In this document: positions 51,361 to 62,008 of the stretch, piece after piece | How positions within the stretch are numbered: the first letter of the stretch is position 1 | Layout: each line of letters begins with the position of its first letter | Source: Chara braunii | Lineage: Eukaryota > Streptophyta > Charophyceae > Charales > Characeae | Direction of reading: 5' to 3' | Assembly: GCA_003427395.1 (NCBI GenBank) | Contig: BFEA01000007.1 | Location: forward strand, 1,929,220 to 1,991,227 | Length of the DNA: 62,008 nt | Translations under genes and position numbers: made by a program | Notes under the pieces: model-generated | What the model saw: only the letters and a program-made list of their open reading frames with translations | What the model was told of the DNA's origin: nothing | Database searches by the model: none

Positions 51361-53395
51361 GTAATTCGGCATTGAACCCCGAACCTCATGTGAATCATGC
51401 AACTGACCCAACCAAAACTTTGCAGAACAGCATTCCCTTTCTGCCCAACCGCAAACAACTATGATCGCCAACGGGGTTTCACGCTCTCAAGTTAAAAAGG
51501 GAAGCATGCTGCACCTCAAGTTGTTGGCAGTCCCCCATTGCAACCTGCAGGACGTCAATCATGAGCCCCCGTTGCACAACAGAATTAATGCCTTCTGATT
51601 TTAAACCACGAGTACCTTTCCCAGCTATATTTTCGGAGGTGCGCCGGTTAACGCACTAGCCTGAAACAGAAGGTCAGCCGCCGATAAATCGAATCGGCGG
51701 CCAGTCTTGATTTTCGGGCCGGCGTGCAGTGCGGCACAATTTGACCCAGTCTTGAGTTCTAATGAGAAGTCCAACAACGTGCAAAGACTACGGCACAATT
51801 AGACCTCTGGTGGGTCATAGCACAAGTGTGACCTCAGAGAGTAAGGAGATTGATCCACAACGATACCCAAGTCAGGGGCGTTGTGGATATCCACACGATG
51901 AGAAATCGCAAGTCACCCCAGTAATGTTCAAAGCCCTCATCTGACCAAAGAGGGCAAGCGTGCAGAAGCAGCTAAGTGTGCAGAAATTGCAGTTCGCGTC
52001 CACAGGATATGTACTCCCAATCCTCGGGAGCATCTTGTCATCTGATTTTGGCAAGGGACAACCTCGCTGCAGAGCAAAGGAGCTGAGCTCGGTGGCGAAG
52101 CGTGACGTGACCGAGCTTGTCTCAAACACAGATGTAATTATCCTCAACCGTTCAACAAGCTATTGGATGACCGAAGTCCAAATCTGGTTCAGATGCACTT
52201 TTCAGTCCGTTCTGCAGCCATGAGATTAGCTCTCCTTTATTCAAACATGACATGCCTGTGCCATTTTATGTTCTCGTTCACTTTCCCTCACTAGTGCTCT
52301 CTCCTACAGCTGCGGCGTCCTGCACCCTGCGCCCTCAACTACCTTCCTCACCTGGCACTATTCACGCATCCAGGGCCTTGGCCACAGAACAACATTGCAG
52401 TGCTTCTGCAAAGCCTGAATTGAGGAAGATTAAGATCCAGGGCCTTGGCCACAGATCCTTGGCCACAGAACAACCCCTTTTCGTGCCTTCACGTACCTCA
52501 CTCATGGCTTGTGTGTTTGATCCTATCGGGCCTTGCCCAGGCCACAAAGATTCGGATTATCATATGCCCTTGCTGCGACCGAGGTGCGACTGAACAGGAC
52601 TTCAGACCTGGTGGATCCTTGCCTATTTTTTTTTCAAACAGGGAAATACAACTCTTGCACAATTCGAATTCTTCAAATCTGGAGTCCCTTTCCAAGGGAA
52701 TCAGTTGAAAAGGCCAGTGGTGCCAGGCAAAAAAAAAAAAATTCACCTGTTGTCTTTTCTTTGGCGTGCAGCAGATATCGGGAAAAAGAGGCTCAGAGGG
52801 ACGGAGCAGTCCACAGAAGGTACCCAGCTGTCATCCCATTGTACCAAGCTCACACAAGTTCATAATAACCTTTGAGATCATACTTATCAGATTTACTGTG
52901 GATTGTAAACAAGTGGATCACTGTGAATTGTAAACAAGTGGATCAGTAAGATTTGAGCATTCATGAATACATTCCCTTACAAGCAAGACATAAGAGAACT
53001 AAATTCCCTACCGCCGCCATCGACAGCAGCTATTGCTCCGGTGCGCCACTGTCCACAGTCATTTATCTGCAGCAAGAAAGTCTGAGATGTTCACTCTTCC
53101 CTCAGATTTGCAGAGATCTTCCTTGTGCTTTTCTCTCAGAGAACATGAAAGTTGTGCTTTTCCTTGTAGAGGACATGCATTGCCTTTCACTGACCAACTT
53201 CACTTCCCTTAGTTTGCACCACCAGTATTTCCGGGCAGGCCCATCAATTGCCGCGCCGGTTCATCCGAATAGAAGCGCTTCTACTCTAGGTTTTTTCCTC
53301 CGGTCGACGTACGGGCCAAGTACTTGTGGTTCTCTAGCAGGACCACCAGTCATTTCTACGCGCCTGTTGCTCATAACCCATATGCTGAAGGATAG
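51361..53395. other. Intergenic with small repeats, no gene
   Basis: No supported gene. ACCACGAGTACCTTTCCC follows TTAA at 51601-51604, and GGAGGTGCGCCGG precedes TTAA at 51648-51651, a possible 43-bp remnant of the TTAA family. GGCCTTGGCCACAGAACAAC recurs at about 52375 and 52465. TGTAAACAAGTGGATCA is tandemly repeated at 52906-52945. CCACCAGTATTTCCGGGC (53221) and GGGCCAAGTACTTGTGG (53318) look like decayed inverted ends of another family member. Confidence 0.5.
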
Positions 53396-54292
53396 TGTTA
53401 GGATTTTACCCCTCGTGTACCGGCACAAGGCCCTGCAGCAGGCATGTGACCGCCCAAAGTGAAGGCGGGCCCCCTGAATCTCATGAGCCCTGACAGTTGC
53501 CACGCGCCAGCTGGTTACATTCGCATTCCTTGTGAGAATCGAAAATATGCGTGAGCCTTCCGGGCTCCTCGAGCAACGTCACGGAAACAGGGAGCACCTC
53601 ACATTTGTCCCTGGGTGTTGGCCCACTATCTGAACGCGCCTGGGCGCAGACATTTTGGCCGAGACTGAAGCTACTGGAAACTCGGGCCAACGGGGCAAGC
53701 ATGTGGCAATACAGCTGCCACTTTCCATATAAGAAAGGCCGGGCTCCGGGGGCGACATTCGGGAAGGTAGAGCGGGCGGCAGTGCTGCTGGAGTGAGCGC
53801 TCGCTTGCTGCTGCTAGCGGCAGTGCAGAGGCGTGCGGACGTGCAGTGACGTGTGGGAGAAGGGTGCTGCTGAGGGCAGTGCCATAGCCCAGCCCACAAA
53901 GCCGGGCTTGCGCTTGGACAGTCAGTGAGGTGGTGGTGGTCTTCGTGTGTGAGGGGGAAGACGTGGGTGAAGAAGAGGAGGGAGAGAGAGAGAGAGAGAG
54001 AGATGAGGTTGAGGATGTGAGGGCACATACCTGGCCGTGGCGATGGTCTACATGGTCGACATCTTCATGTGCTTCCGTTGTTGCTGCTGATGTCAACAGG
54101 TTTCATTGTCAATTCGTAGTCTGGTAGTAGCTGTGTGATAGTTGTCTGGGCTCTGAGCGCCAAGTAGGAGGAAGGGCTCTGGATACATATGTTGGTGGGT
54201 GGTGAGAGCATGCACTCATTGACATTCAGATACAGTGCTTTGGTTCTCCGTTCGTGGACTACCCGTGCATTTCTGCATTCTGGACAGCGTTG
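53396..54292 (+). repeat. E7: truncated LTR of the E1 type
   Basis: It starts TGTTAGGATTTTACCCC and follows the E1 LTR in order: CCCTGCAGCAGGC, GCGCCAGCTGGTTACAT, the palindrome at 53719-53738, the (GA) tract at 53983-54003, ACATACCTGG near 54026, and a tail to TTCTGGACAGCGT. There the E3 LTR begins, so about 110 bp of tail are missing from the window. No polypurine tract precedes it, so it is a 5' or solo LTR. Confidence 0.78.
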
Positions 54293-54395
54293 TGCGAGGA
54301 TCTGGGTCCTCGGCAGGCCGGAGGGGCCCTGATACAGATGTGCCCGCCCTAAGTGAAGCTGGCGATGTTATCTGCTTATATTCCTACTAATGTAA

Positions 54396-54506
<111 letters not shown>

Positions 54507-54794
54507 TAACAAATCCCGAAAGGCCAATTGCTATCATTTTGTATTTGGGGTCCAGGCAGTTCTGAAGCGCCAGTTGGTTGAGGGAACACAGGCCCGAGCA
54601 GCAAAGATTTTCCACAGCCTTCCAGGCCTTTCCTGAAATGCAGGCCCTGTGCAAGAATCGCAGCATCGTACACAGATAGTTGTGAGGCCCAACCGAACGA
54701 GGCCCAGCAGCTGCAACAGAGGCACAGCCTCCTGGGGCCTACCGGAGTCTTCTAAGCACAGGCCCATCCCAGCCAGGCCGTCAGGGCAGGCAGA

Positions 54795-54815
54795 CTCTTT
54801 CCATATAGTAAAGAG
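54795..54815 (+). promoter_or_regulatory. Palindromic TATA-like core, E3 LTR
   Basis: CTCTTTCCATATAGTAAAGAG: arms CTCTTT/AAAGAG with an ATATA core. The outer bases changed relative to E1 (CAC to CTC) and the opposite arm changed with them (GTG to GAG), a compensating pair that keeps the palindrome. Confidence 0.55.
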
Positions 54816-55066
54816 CTCGCTGCCTGGAGGCTCAGTCAGGCACTTGCCAATTTGTGCGGCAGCGCTGCTGGAGAGTAGGCTCGCGTGCTGCTGTGCGCTA
54901 AGGGCAAGGTGCTGTGCTCGTACAGTCGTCCGAGAAGCAGGGCGCTGCTGAGGGCAGCGCCATAGCCCAGCCTCCATAGCTGGCACGGGCTTGGACTGCA
55001 GTGAGGCGCAGAGGTGGCCTTCGGGTGTACAGAGGGAAGACGTAGGTGTAAGTCGAGGGAGAGAGA

Positions 55067-55103
<37 letters not shown>

Positions 55104-55107
55104 GAGA

Positions 55108-55138
<31 letters not shown>

Positions 55139-55142
55139 GAGA

Positions 55143-55176
<34 letters not shown>

Positions 55177-55230
55177 GAGAAGGATGATGATGATGATGAT
55201 GATGNGATGATGATGATGATGATGATGATG
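55067..55230. repeat. (GAT)n array with GAGAAG interruptions in E3 LTR
   Basis: Four blocks of GAT repeats separated by GAGAGAAG, with one undetermined base at 55205. The regular interruption gives a higher-order unit of about 36-41 bp. His- or Ile-rich frames across it are not genes. Confidence 0.95.
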
Positions 55231-55572
55231 TGAGGGCACATACGTGGTATTGGCAATGGCCTGCATTGGGCGACATCTTCAAGTACTTCGTTGGCTGCTG
55301 ACGTCAACAGTTGAATTGTCAATTAGTAGGCAGACAGTAGCTGTGTAGGAAGTAGGCTGGGCGCCGAGCGCCAAGTAGAGAGAAGGGCCTGGACACTTTT
55401 GTGGTGGCGAGAGCAACGTCTCATTGACATTTGGTGTTTCAGTGTTACGATTCTCCATTGATGTCATATTGGTGCAATGCTACTTTCTGGACACAGTGAA
55501 ACTTTCTGGCTTTCAATGTGATTGTGCATTCTGGATATTGTCATCTCGCTATTGCTCATTTTCCTTGCAATT

Positions 55573-55587
55573 TGGTATCAGAGCTGG
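55573..55587 (+). promoter_or_regulatory. E3 primer-binding site
   Basis: TGGTATCAGAGCTGG, with the first twelve bases a perfect match to the complement of plant-type initiator tRNA-Met. The best preserved PBS in the window. Confidence 0.9.
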
Positions 55588-56822
55588 TTCGAACCGTGCT
55601 TCATTGGTTCTTCACAATAGCTGTTCGGTGCTTCGCATGAGGTGTGGGCCAGCGATAAAGCTTGGGCGTTGGACGATAGGCGGCCCAGGGTCGTGAGGGC
55701 TCGCCAGGAAGGCTATGTGGTGACATAGGGGTGTACGTTGGATGATGAGAGCTTGCTGCTGTGGCATTTAAGCCGAGGTGGAACTGCATTTTGCTGTTTG
55801 TTGTGTCGAGGCAGAGACCGGTCATCATAAATGCACGTCAGGTTGTCGGTGAGAAATATGTTGTTGCGGCAGCATTACGAGGTATGTTGCTCTCTTCCTT
55901 ATCTACCCTCTTCATTACTTTTTACCGTGAGGAAGTGAGTTCTGTCTTGAGTGTCCTCTCAATGTGAGATGTCGCGAGCACTCAACCTTGAGAGTCGACA
56001 TTCTTCCTGGGCAGCAAACTGGTGGGAGACGGGTGAAGCCTCTGAAGGGCCCTGGACGAAGCACTCGGGTCACGGCCAACCCGCTTGGATTAGTACACGC
56101 ATGCTTTGCCGCAAGACCTTGGTTCTGCTGCTGCACAATAGAGGTCGTGTCGGGCACGCCAGCCCTTTGAACAGACGGTAACCAGACCATCTCTAAATAT
56201 TTCTGGCGGGTTCCGGATTGAACCCTGGCTGTGATCGTCGTCCTGTCTGCAACATTAAATAATTCCTGAGGACCTTGGGGTCTGTACTTGAACTGCCTCT
56301 TGATCAGCCAGATCAACCAGAAGTAAGGCTCCTTGCATGCGAGGGTAAAGAAGGTGCAGGGGCTGGCAGGTTCAGTATAGACTTGGGGCACAAGGGTGGG
56401 CTGGATTGCACACCTTCAAACACACCGCTCGACCAGATGCTCAGCACGTTGACACACGAGAAGGATACAGGGAGGGGGAATTCCAGTAACTGTTCGCAGA
56501 GTACTAATTGGAAAATATTCCATCCAGCATGCATCTCTATAGGTGACACAATTTTATTTTTGATTATCTAGTTGTTACGGGCTTGACTGACAACTAACAG
56601 ACAGCTGCAGATAGTTAGTATTCTTTGCAGCATACATTCTGTTCCAGAGTAATCTAAAAATACAATTAGTATCCCCTGTAGGACCTGACATTGATTGCTG
56701 GTTACCACTTGACTACTTCTCTCCAGGCTGACCGAACTTAGAGATAGATATTAATCGGTTGCGTATCATGCTGAGGTAGGATTCAGTGTGGGTTCTAGTT
56801 TAGATCACACACACTGTAGCTC
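55588..56822 (+). other. E3 untranslated leader
   Basis: Homologous to the E2 leader throughout. It includes the conserved motif at 56230-56320 and GCACACCTTCAAACA near 56408. No supported gene. Confidence 0.75.
56230..56320 (+). promoter_or_regulatory. Conserved retroelement leader motif, E3 copy
   Basis: It reads TGTGATCGTCGTCCTG, AATTCCTGAGGACCTT and CTGCCTCTTGATCAGCC, nearly identical to the E2 copy. Confidence 0.6.
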
Positions 56823-58440
56823 ATGAGTGATGCACGCAGTACTGAGGAGGAACGATTAGAGGAACCTCTTAGAGTTACCTGTAGAACTGCTTTCAGTTAA
56901 CCGATCACTTTCCCGCAGTTAGGTCCACGAGAGGAAAGGAGGCAGTAGAGGGAAGCCAAGGAGAGGGTGGCATTGAGGATTAGGTCGGCAGCAGCCAACT
57001 TAGAAGCCGCAATGGCTACCCTCGTCCCAGGCCACTTCGTCAAGGGTTAGTCAGGGTATCTCTCAGGGCCCAATTAGTCAATCTGTTGGCTCACAAGTCA
57101 ACCAGCAAACTCAACTCTCACCAGAGGATTATGAGAGCCTCCAAGCAGAAGAACTTCATAATGAGCTGCAGTGGAAATTGAGTGAGGCAGCAAAAAGGAT
57201 ACAAACAGCTATATTGAGAAAAGCTAAACTAGGGAGCAGGAGGCAGGAGATAAGTAGATTAGAGCCACCATACGATTCGACAGTCGGTCGTACAATACTA
57301 GCATTGCGTCGTTCGCTCCTTTGTGTGGCAGAAATGCAGGTTGTGCAACAGGAAGTGCGGGCAGAACTACTGGCTGGCCAAAACCGGATTCTGGCTGCAC
57401 TGCAGGCTCCTCGTCCAATGATGAGGCAGCCTCAGTATGCCATAGCTCCCCCTTCGGTTGCGGGTCCCTCCGTGACGCCGTTCCCGATAGGTCCCTCTTT
57501 ATCTCCTATGTTTGGCATGCCCCCTCTGGGTGGTTTAGTAGCAGTTAGCGGTCCGTTCCTTTCGTTCATTCCATCAACGACGCTGTCAGCTACAGTCCCA
57601 TCGTCAGGGCAGGCTCAAGTTAGTGTGCAGGAACCTGTCTCACTAAGTATGCAGCCACTGCAACAGTCTCCAGGGCCAATCCAGCCTATGCAGTGGATGC
57701 CAAAGATCCCTTTGTCGAGTCCTAAACCTTTTTCTGGCGACAAGAAAAAGGAAGAGCAGGAAGTTATAATCGCTCCTTCCTTTCTAAAAGGATTTGCAGC
57801 AAGGCTATGGTCAAAACTTTGATGTCTGGGCCCAGGCCCAAACACGTACGGACTGTGTACAATAGGTGGCATGACCCACAAGAGGCTCAAAAGGCCACTT
57901 ACGCGATAAATAAGCTAGTGGACGAGGCCAACATCGACGTCCATAGCTTTGCTATTTTCAGCAAAAAAGCCTTAGAGGCTAAACTTGGGTCCACTCATCA
58001 AGGTCAGGGAGATGGTAGGAAGACGAAATTTCCCTAAGATTGGCGGAAGAAGAGCAATCTCATGTTTGTCGACCATGATGGTCAGACACCTAAGATTGAT
58101 GACTTCCCTGACTTCGGGGAAAAGACAGAGCATGATGGGCCCAACGCGATTTCGAAAGGGGGAGTCATGACGCCTATCAAAGAAAAGACTAGCGGGACGA
58201 GGAAGCAAAAGGTAGGGCGGTTCAAGGGTCAGGGCGACCAAAGAACACCCGCATGCGTAAAACTTAGTTTAGATTACGCGGTGTGGAAAGACCGAGTCGC
58301 TAGGGGTACTTGCCTGAACTGTGGCAACTACGGCCACACATCCAAGACTTGTCGAGGCAAGAAGGTCACCACGAAGATAGCCTCTCCAATAGTGGTGGGC
58401 TTATTTTTTAACCCTGGTAGTGCTTTTGCGAGCACTTGGC
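56823..58440 (+). pseudogene. E3 gag
   Basis: Start ATG 56823 (MSDARSTEEERLEEP), with stops soon after. The longest frame, 57178-57822, has a charged helix, a Pro/Gln-rich linker and PKPFSGDKKKEE followed directly by QEVIIAPSFLKGFAAR. Compared with E2, about 18 codons (DLDTC...LTRPE) are deleted. 58062-58463 contains FVDHDGQTPKIDDFPDFG and the intact zinc knuckle CLNCGNYGHTSKTCRGK. Confidence 0.85.
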
Positions 58441-59137
58441 AAGGAAACACCTCGGGCCAGTAGGAGTGTTAGCCGCATTACTCGTGTTGTCGTTGGCCAA
58501 GGCTAGTGACCCATCCATCGCCCCGCAGACACATTCAAACCCACCGATGCTCTATTCTAAAGATATGTACGAGTCCTTAGAAAAGTTACAGACTGAGTGG
58601 TCAGAGAAGGACCCCAGAGGCTCTTGGTCGATGATTAGCAAAGGTCCTAGGGGTGAACATTTCGTGGTAGAGATTGATGTAGGTGGCCGCAAAGTGGGTG
58701 CCTTCGCAGACATAGGCTCTACACGAAACTTCATCAGTCGTGCTTATGTGGATAGGCTGCGCTTAGGGGACCAACTGCCGCGTCTCAGCAGATCTGTAGC
58801 ATCAACGCTAGCCAACAAGCATCACATGGTTGTGTAAGACTATGTCAAGGGCATAGTCTGCACCTTCTCCTATGGAGGAGGGGAACTGAGACACAAAATC
58901 TCATTCCTTGTCAGCGAGGAACTGCCATTCGACATGCTGCTAGGTATGTATTACCTCGAGGTTGCTCAACCTCAATTTGATTGGGATAGAAAGGTGATGA
59001 TCCACAAGTTGCCCAACGGTACAACCATTACACTGCAGAAGTTCAAAGCTAGCAACCAAGTGGAAAACTACGGGTGCATGTGTGCATCTTCCTTCTATAA
59101 CTACGTAAACAGAATCGCGAGGAAGGCATGCACTTAG
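58441..59137 (+). pseudogene. E3 aspartic protease
   Basis: The frame 58436-58837 reads HFVVEIDVGGRKVGAFADIG then STRNFISRAYVDRLRLGDQ. The catalytic Asp is present in ADIGST, unlike in E1 and E2. A stop at 58836 is followed by FSYGGGELRHKIS, FDMLLGMYYLEVAQPQFDWD and the linker to 59137. It is the best preserved protease here. Confidence 0.85.
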
Positions 59138-60110
59138 TCTTTGTCTCGGAGAAAGGGGAGGCCGTAAAATCACCCTAGAGATAGAAGCAATCGTCGCATA
59201 GTATTCATATTTTTTTTAGGAGCCCATGCAAAGGGAGGTGGTCCATGCAATAGAGGATGTACCAGGTAGTAACTTGCCTACATGACGAATCTATAGGACG
59301 TCTCCTATGGAGTTTGATGAGCTCCGCCGCCAGCTCAAAGAGCTCACAGAAAAGGGACGGATTCGGCCTAGTACCTCCCCTTATGGTGCTCCAAGGGGTC
59401 TCAATGCCATCACCGTTAAGAGCGTCGAGCCCCTACCTCGCATTGACGACCTATTGGATGGAGTGCAGGGATGTCGGTACTTCACAAAGATAGATATGAA
59501 GTCTGAATACCATCAACTTGCTATTAGACCTGAGGACCAGCACAAAACCGCTTTCCAAACCAGGTACGATCTATACGAGTTTGCGGTGATGCCCTTTGGC
59601 CTACCCAATGCCCCTGGAACATTCCACGACCAGCTACTGTCTGTACGAGTTTGCGGTGATGCCCTTTGGCCTATGCAATGCCCCTGAACATTCCAGAATG
59701 CAATGTATAGGATTTTTCATAATTACTTAGACAAGTTTATCGTCATGTACCTCGACGATATCCTTATCTTTCGTAAAACTGTAGAGCACACTAAGCTAGA
59801 GGAGCACGCTGAGCACTTGAAAACAATGCTGGTCTCCTAAGACAGCACCAGTACAAGGTCAACTTCGAGAAATGCGGGTTCGATCGCATCAAGATCTTGT
59901 ACTTGGGTCATTAAGTTTTTGCGGATGGATTGACACCGGACGATGCCGAAGTGGCCAGCATACGTGACAGATCCAGACCTTAGACTGTTACTGAGGTCCG
60001 ATCGTTTTGGGGGATAGCGGGCTACTATCGTTCATTTGTTAAAAACTTTAGTACTATAGCTTCCCCATGGGAGTGGACCAAAGAGTGTGAAGCAACCTTC
60101 AAGAAATTGA
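59138..60110 (+). pseudogene. E3 reverse transcriptase
   Basis: The frame 59307-59687 has [20 protein letters not shown] and STSPYGAP, then jumps to [10 protein letters not shown]: the VLFVP...MCTD stretch is deleted. [15 protein letters not shown] carries the first Asp. A 70-bp tandem duplication (59574-59643 and 59644-59713) of the [10 protein letters not shown] code shifts the frame. YLDD is at 59748-59759, followed by ILIFRKTVEHTK. Confidence 0.9.
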
Positions 60111-60670
60111 AGTATGCTCTGACACACTATGAAGTTCTCAAACTTCCAGTCCTGAGCAACCCTTTGTAGTGACCACAGGTACGAGTACATGTGCAAAAAA
60201 ATGCCATCCCAAAAGCTAGCAAAGTCCACGTATGACCGTGAGCTCTATGCCCTTTATAGATCGTTGGTCCACTGGAGACACCATCTCCTAGGCAGATTCT
60301 TCTACTTGAGATCTGACCATAAGACTTTGCGTTGAATTAAGACTCAGCCTGTGCTCTCTGACGCACTAAAAAGGGTGGATTCAAGTGATAGACATGTATC
60401 AACTTGATCCAATCATGGGAGAGTATAACAAAGTGGTTGATGCACTATCGCGTAGGGCAGATTATCTGGGCGCACTAGTGACCGAGTTTGGTATATCTGA
60501 CGATGTAACTCAATCCTTGGTGGAAGCCTATCAGCGAGATCCAGTAATGTCTGAGATCATTCATAAGTTAGAAGTGAAAGAGAAAGTAACTTCAGACAAA
60601 TTTACGACCGTAAATGGCTTGCTGTTTCTTGTGAAGGCAGGGAATAAAAGACTGTGTCTTAGATAAAGAG
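60111..60670 (+). pseudogene. E3 RNase H
   Basis: Sequence for EQPFVVTT ends at 60178 and jumps to YEYMCKKMPSQKLAKSTYDRELYALYRSL. The Asp of the TTDAS motif and the following glycine loop are deleted. SDHKTL and the end QLDPIMGEYNKVVDALSRRADYLG (60385 onward) remain. Confidence 0.82.
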
Positions 60671-61600
60671 TTTGGTGGCTATAAAAAAACATCAGCAAAC
60701 CTATTGCAAAGATTCTGGTGGCCCACTATGATGCAAAATGCCAAAAGGTATGTTGAAACCTGCCACGTTTGCCGACGGGACAAACCTAGGACTCAAACTC
60801 CACTTGGGCGTATCAAGCCTTTGTCGATTCCTAAAGGTCCTGGTCAAAGTGTGTCCATGGACTGCATGGATACTCTTGTCACCAGCAGGAGTGGAAGGAG
60901 ACAAATCTTCCTTATAGTAGACCGTTTCTCCAAGTTCGCAAGACTAATCGCTATGCCAAAGACCACTAAAACTAACTACATCATCATGTTAGTTATGGAT
61001 AACTAGGTACAGGACTTTGGATTACCCAAGTCCATTGTCAGCGGGTTGTTAGCTTTACTAAAGAACTGTGTCAAAACACAACCCAAAAGATGGGTATAAG
61101 ACTACAGATGACATCAGTGAATCACCCTGAGTCAAATGGTCAGGCAGAACAGATGAACCGAGTACGACGAGTGGTACAGCACCTGCTTGGCATTACATCA
61201 AGCCAAGTCAGGATGACTGGAACGAGAAATTGCCTCTCGTCGCCAGCCTGTGTAACAACGCTATACATAGTACTACCGACACGACTCCCAACCAACTGCA
61301 TCTTGTTTGGAAGCTTAGAGCCGCCTTAGATTTTTTGCTACCTGAGAATCAACCATCTGCAGCACCAAGCAGCATAGAGTTTGTTGTCAAGTATGAACAG
61401 ATGCTGCAACATGCTGTAGAGCACATTAAGAAAGCTCAAGATGCCATGGTGGCATCTGAGAACAAGCACAGACGGTCGTCTCAATTTCACGTACGATCAC
61501 GGGTTTGGGTTAAATCATCTGAACTAGCACACGAATTGGGGACTTCAAAAAAGCTAATGCCACAGTATTTCGGTCCTTGACAGGTCCTAGATATAGTGGC
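60671..61600 (+). pseudogene. E3 integrase
   Basis: The frame 60704-61006 holds MQNAKRYVETCHVCRRDK (Cys pair intact) and VSMDCMDTLVTSRSG (first Asp), ending at a TGG-to-TAG stop in MDN(W)V. Near 61040, GACAGAGAC of the sister elements is GGGTT, which removes the second catalytic Asp and shifts the frame. NHPESNGQAEQM keeps the Glu. The C-terminal part is SQFHVRSRVWVKSSELA. Confidence 0.88.
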
Positions 61601-61990
61601 GGATTAGATAGACCAACCTTCCTATGTGAGTCGCATCCCACCTCACCTATGCACACACCCAGTTTTTCACGCCTCAGAGCTGGCACCTTTTGTGGAAACT
61701 GCACAGTTTCCCTCCAGACGGTCAATGCTGCCCCCAACTATGGATGGTGAAGTCGACATCGACGGAATCATGGAGCATCGAATGATGCTTGTGCCTAAAC
61801 CGCCCGGCAGAGGTCGTCCTCCCTAGCCAAGGATGCAATATCATGTCAGATTCAGACACCATCTTAATCCCAGTGAAGATCGATGGTTCACTGGAGAAGA
61901 ACTCCAACGAACAGCACCTCAAGTAACTGCAGGATATGAAAGAGAACTCAAGGGAAAGATGCCTGCGGATTAGAAGACTTCTCAAAGGAC
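61601..61990 (+). pseudogene. E3 chromodomain-like tail
   Basis: SRIPPHLCTHPVFHASELAPF, LPPTMDGEVDIDGIMEH and PKPPGRGRPP end at a stop at 61823; the frame resumes with MQYHVRFRHHLNP and DRWFTGEELQRTAPQVTAGYER. Compared with E2 the tail is complete except for the stop. Confidence 0.78.
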
Positions 61991-61999
61991 TATCGAAGT

Positions 62000-62008
62000 A
62001 AAGGAGGA
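62000..62008 (+). promoter_or_regulatory. E3 polypurine tract, cut by window end
   Basis: AAAGGAGGA is identical to the start of the E2 polypurine tract, so the 3' LTR should begin within about ten bases of the window edge. Confidence 0.75.

Noticed and set aside
53219-53334. Complete TTAA-family transposon
   Set aside because: The ends resemble the family termini but are not flanked by TTAA and match only partly; noted as a possible remnant only.
54534-55322. 262-residue minus-strand frame
   Set aside because: Its centre is the GAT microsatellite (Ile/His/Ser runs) and the rest is E3 LTR sequence on the antisense strand.

Overview
The window contains no host gene that I can support. It reads as eukaryotic, repeat-dense intergenic DNA, built almost entirely from decayed Ty3/gypsy LTR retrotransposons nested in one another, with small non-autonomous DNA transposons, a tRNA-derived SINE and microsatellites between them. 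The primer-binding sites match the 3' end of initiator tRNA-Met (TGGTATCRGAGC), as in streptophytes. The Ty3 proteins end in a chromodomain-like tail, and one element has a lysine/glutamate-rich gag leader beginning MVDTRGGKSTTPY. I therefore infer a streptophyte, plausibly a charophyte alga of the Chara type, but nothing here proves the species.

Layout. (1) 1-847: flank with two adjacent TTAA-flanked miniature elements. (2) 848-18093: element E1 (minus strand), split by the complete element E2 (plus, 2937-11757) and by a 712-bp TTAA-flanked transposon (13538-14249). (3) 18094-27578: low-coding region with MITE-like repeats, a block duplication, (GA)n/(CAGA)n, a 42-bp-arm foldback and a tandem pair of tRNA-derived SINE copies. 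(4) 27579-50458: element E4 (minus), interrupted by E6 (minus, 32317-38190, holding a 422-N gap) and by E5 (plus, 41942-50291), which landed inside E4's own 5' LTR. (5) 50459-53395: non-coding, with a ~218-bp tandem duplication. (6) 53396-54292: truncated LTR (E7) of the E1 type. (7) 54293-62008: element E3 (plus), inserted into E7; the window stops in its polypurine tract, so its 3' LTR lies outside.

In each autonomous-type element the order is gag (with CCHC zinc knuckle), aspartic protease, reverse transcriptase, RNase H, integrase, chromodomain-like tail. All carry stops, frameshifts and deletions in essential domains, so none should be active by itself. The nesting gives a relative chronology, and joining the two sides of each insertion restores an open frame or a known LTR sequence.

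The most interesting signals are non-coding: a leader motif shared by four elements including the divergent E5; a palindrome centred on a TATA-like core in every E1/E2/E3/E4/E7 LTR; a TTAA-targeting transposon family with an empty site in the same window; a tandem SINE pair; and a long foldback whose minus-strand RNA would pair almost completely.
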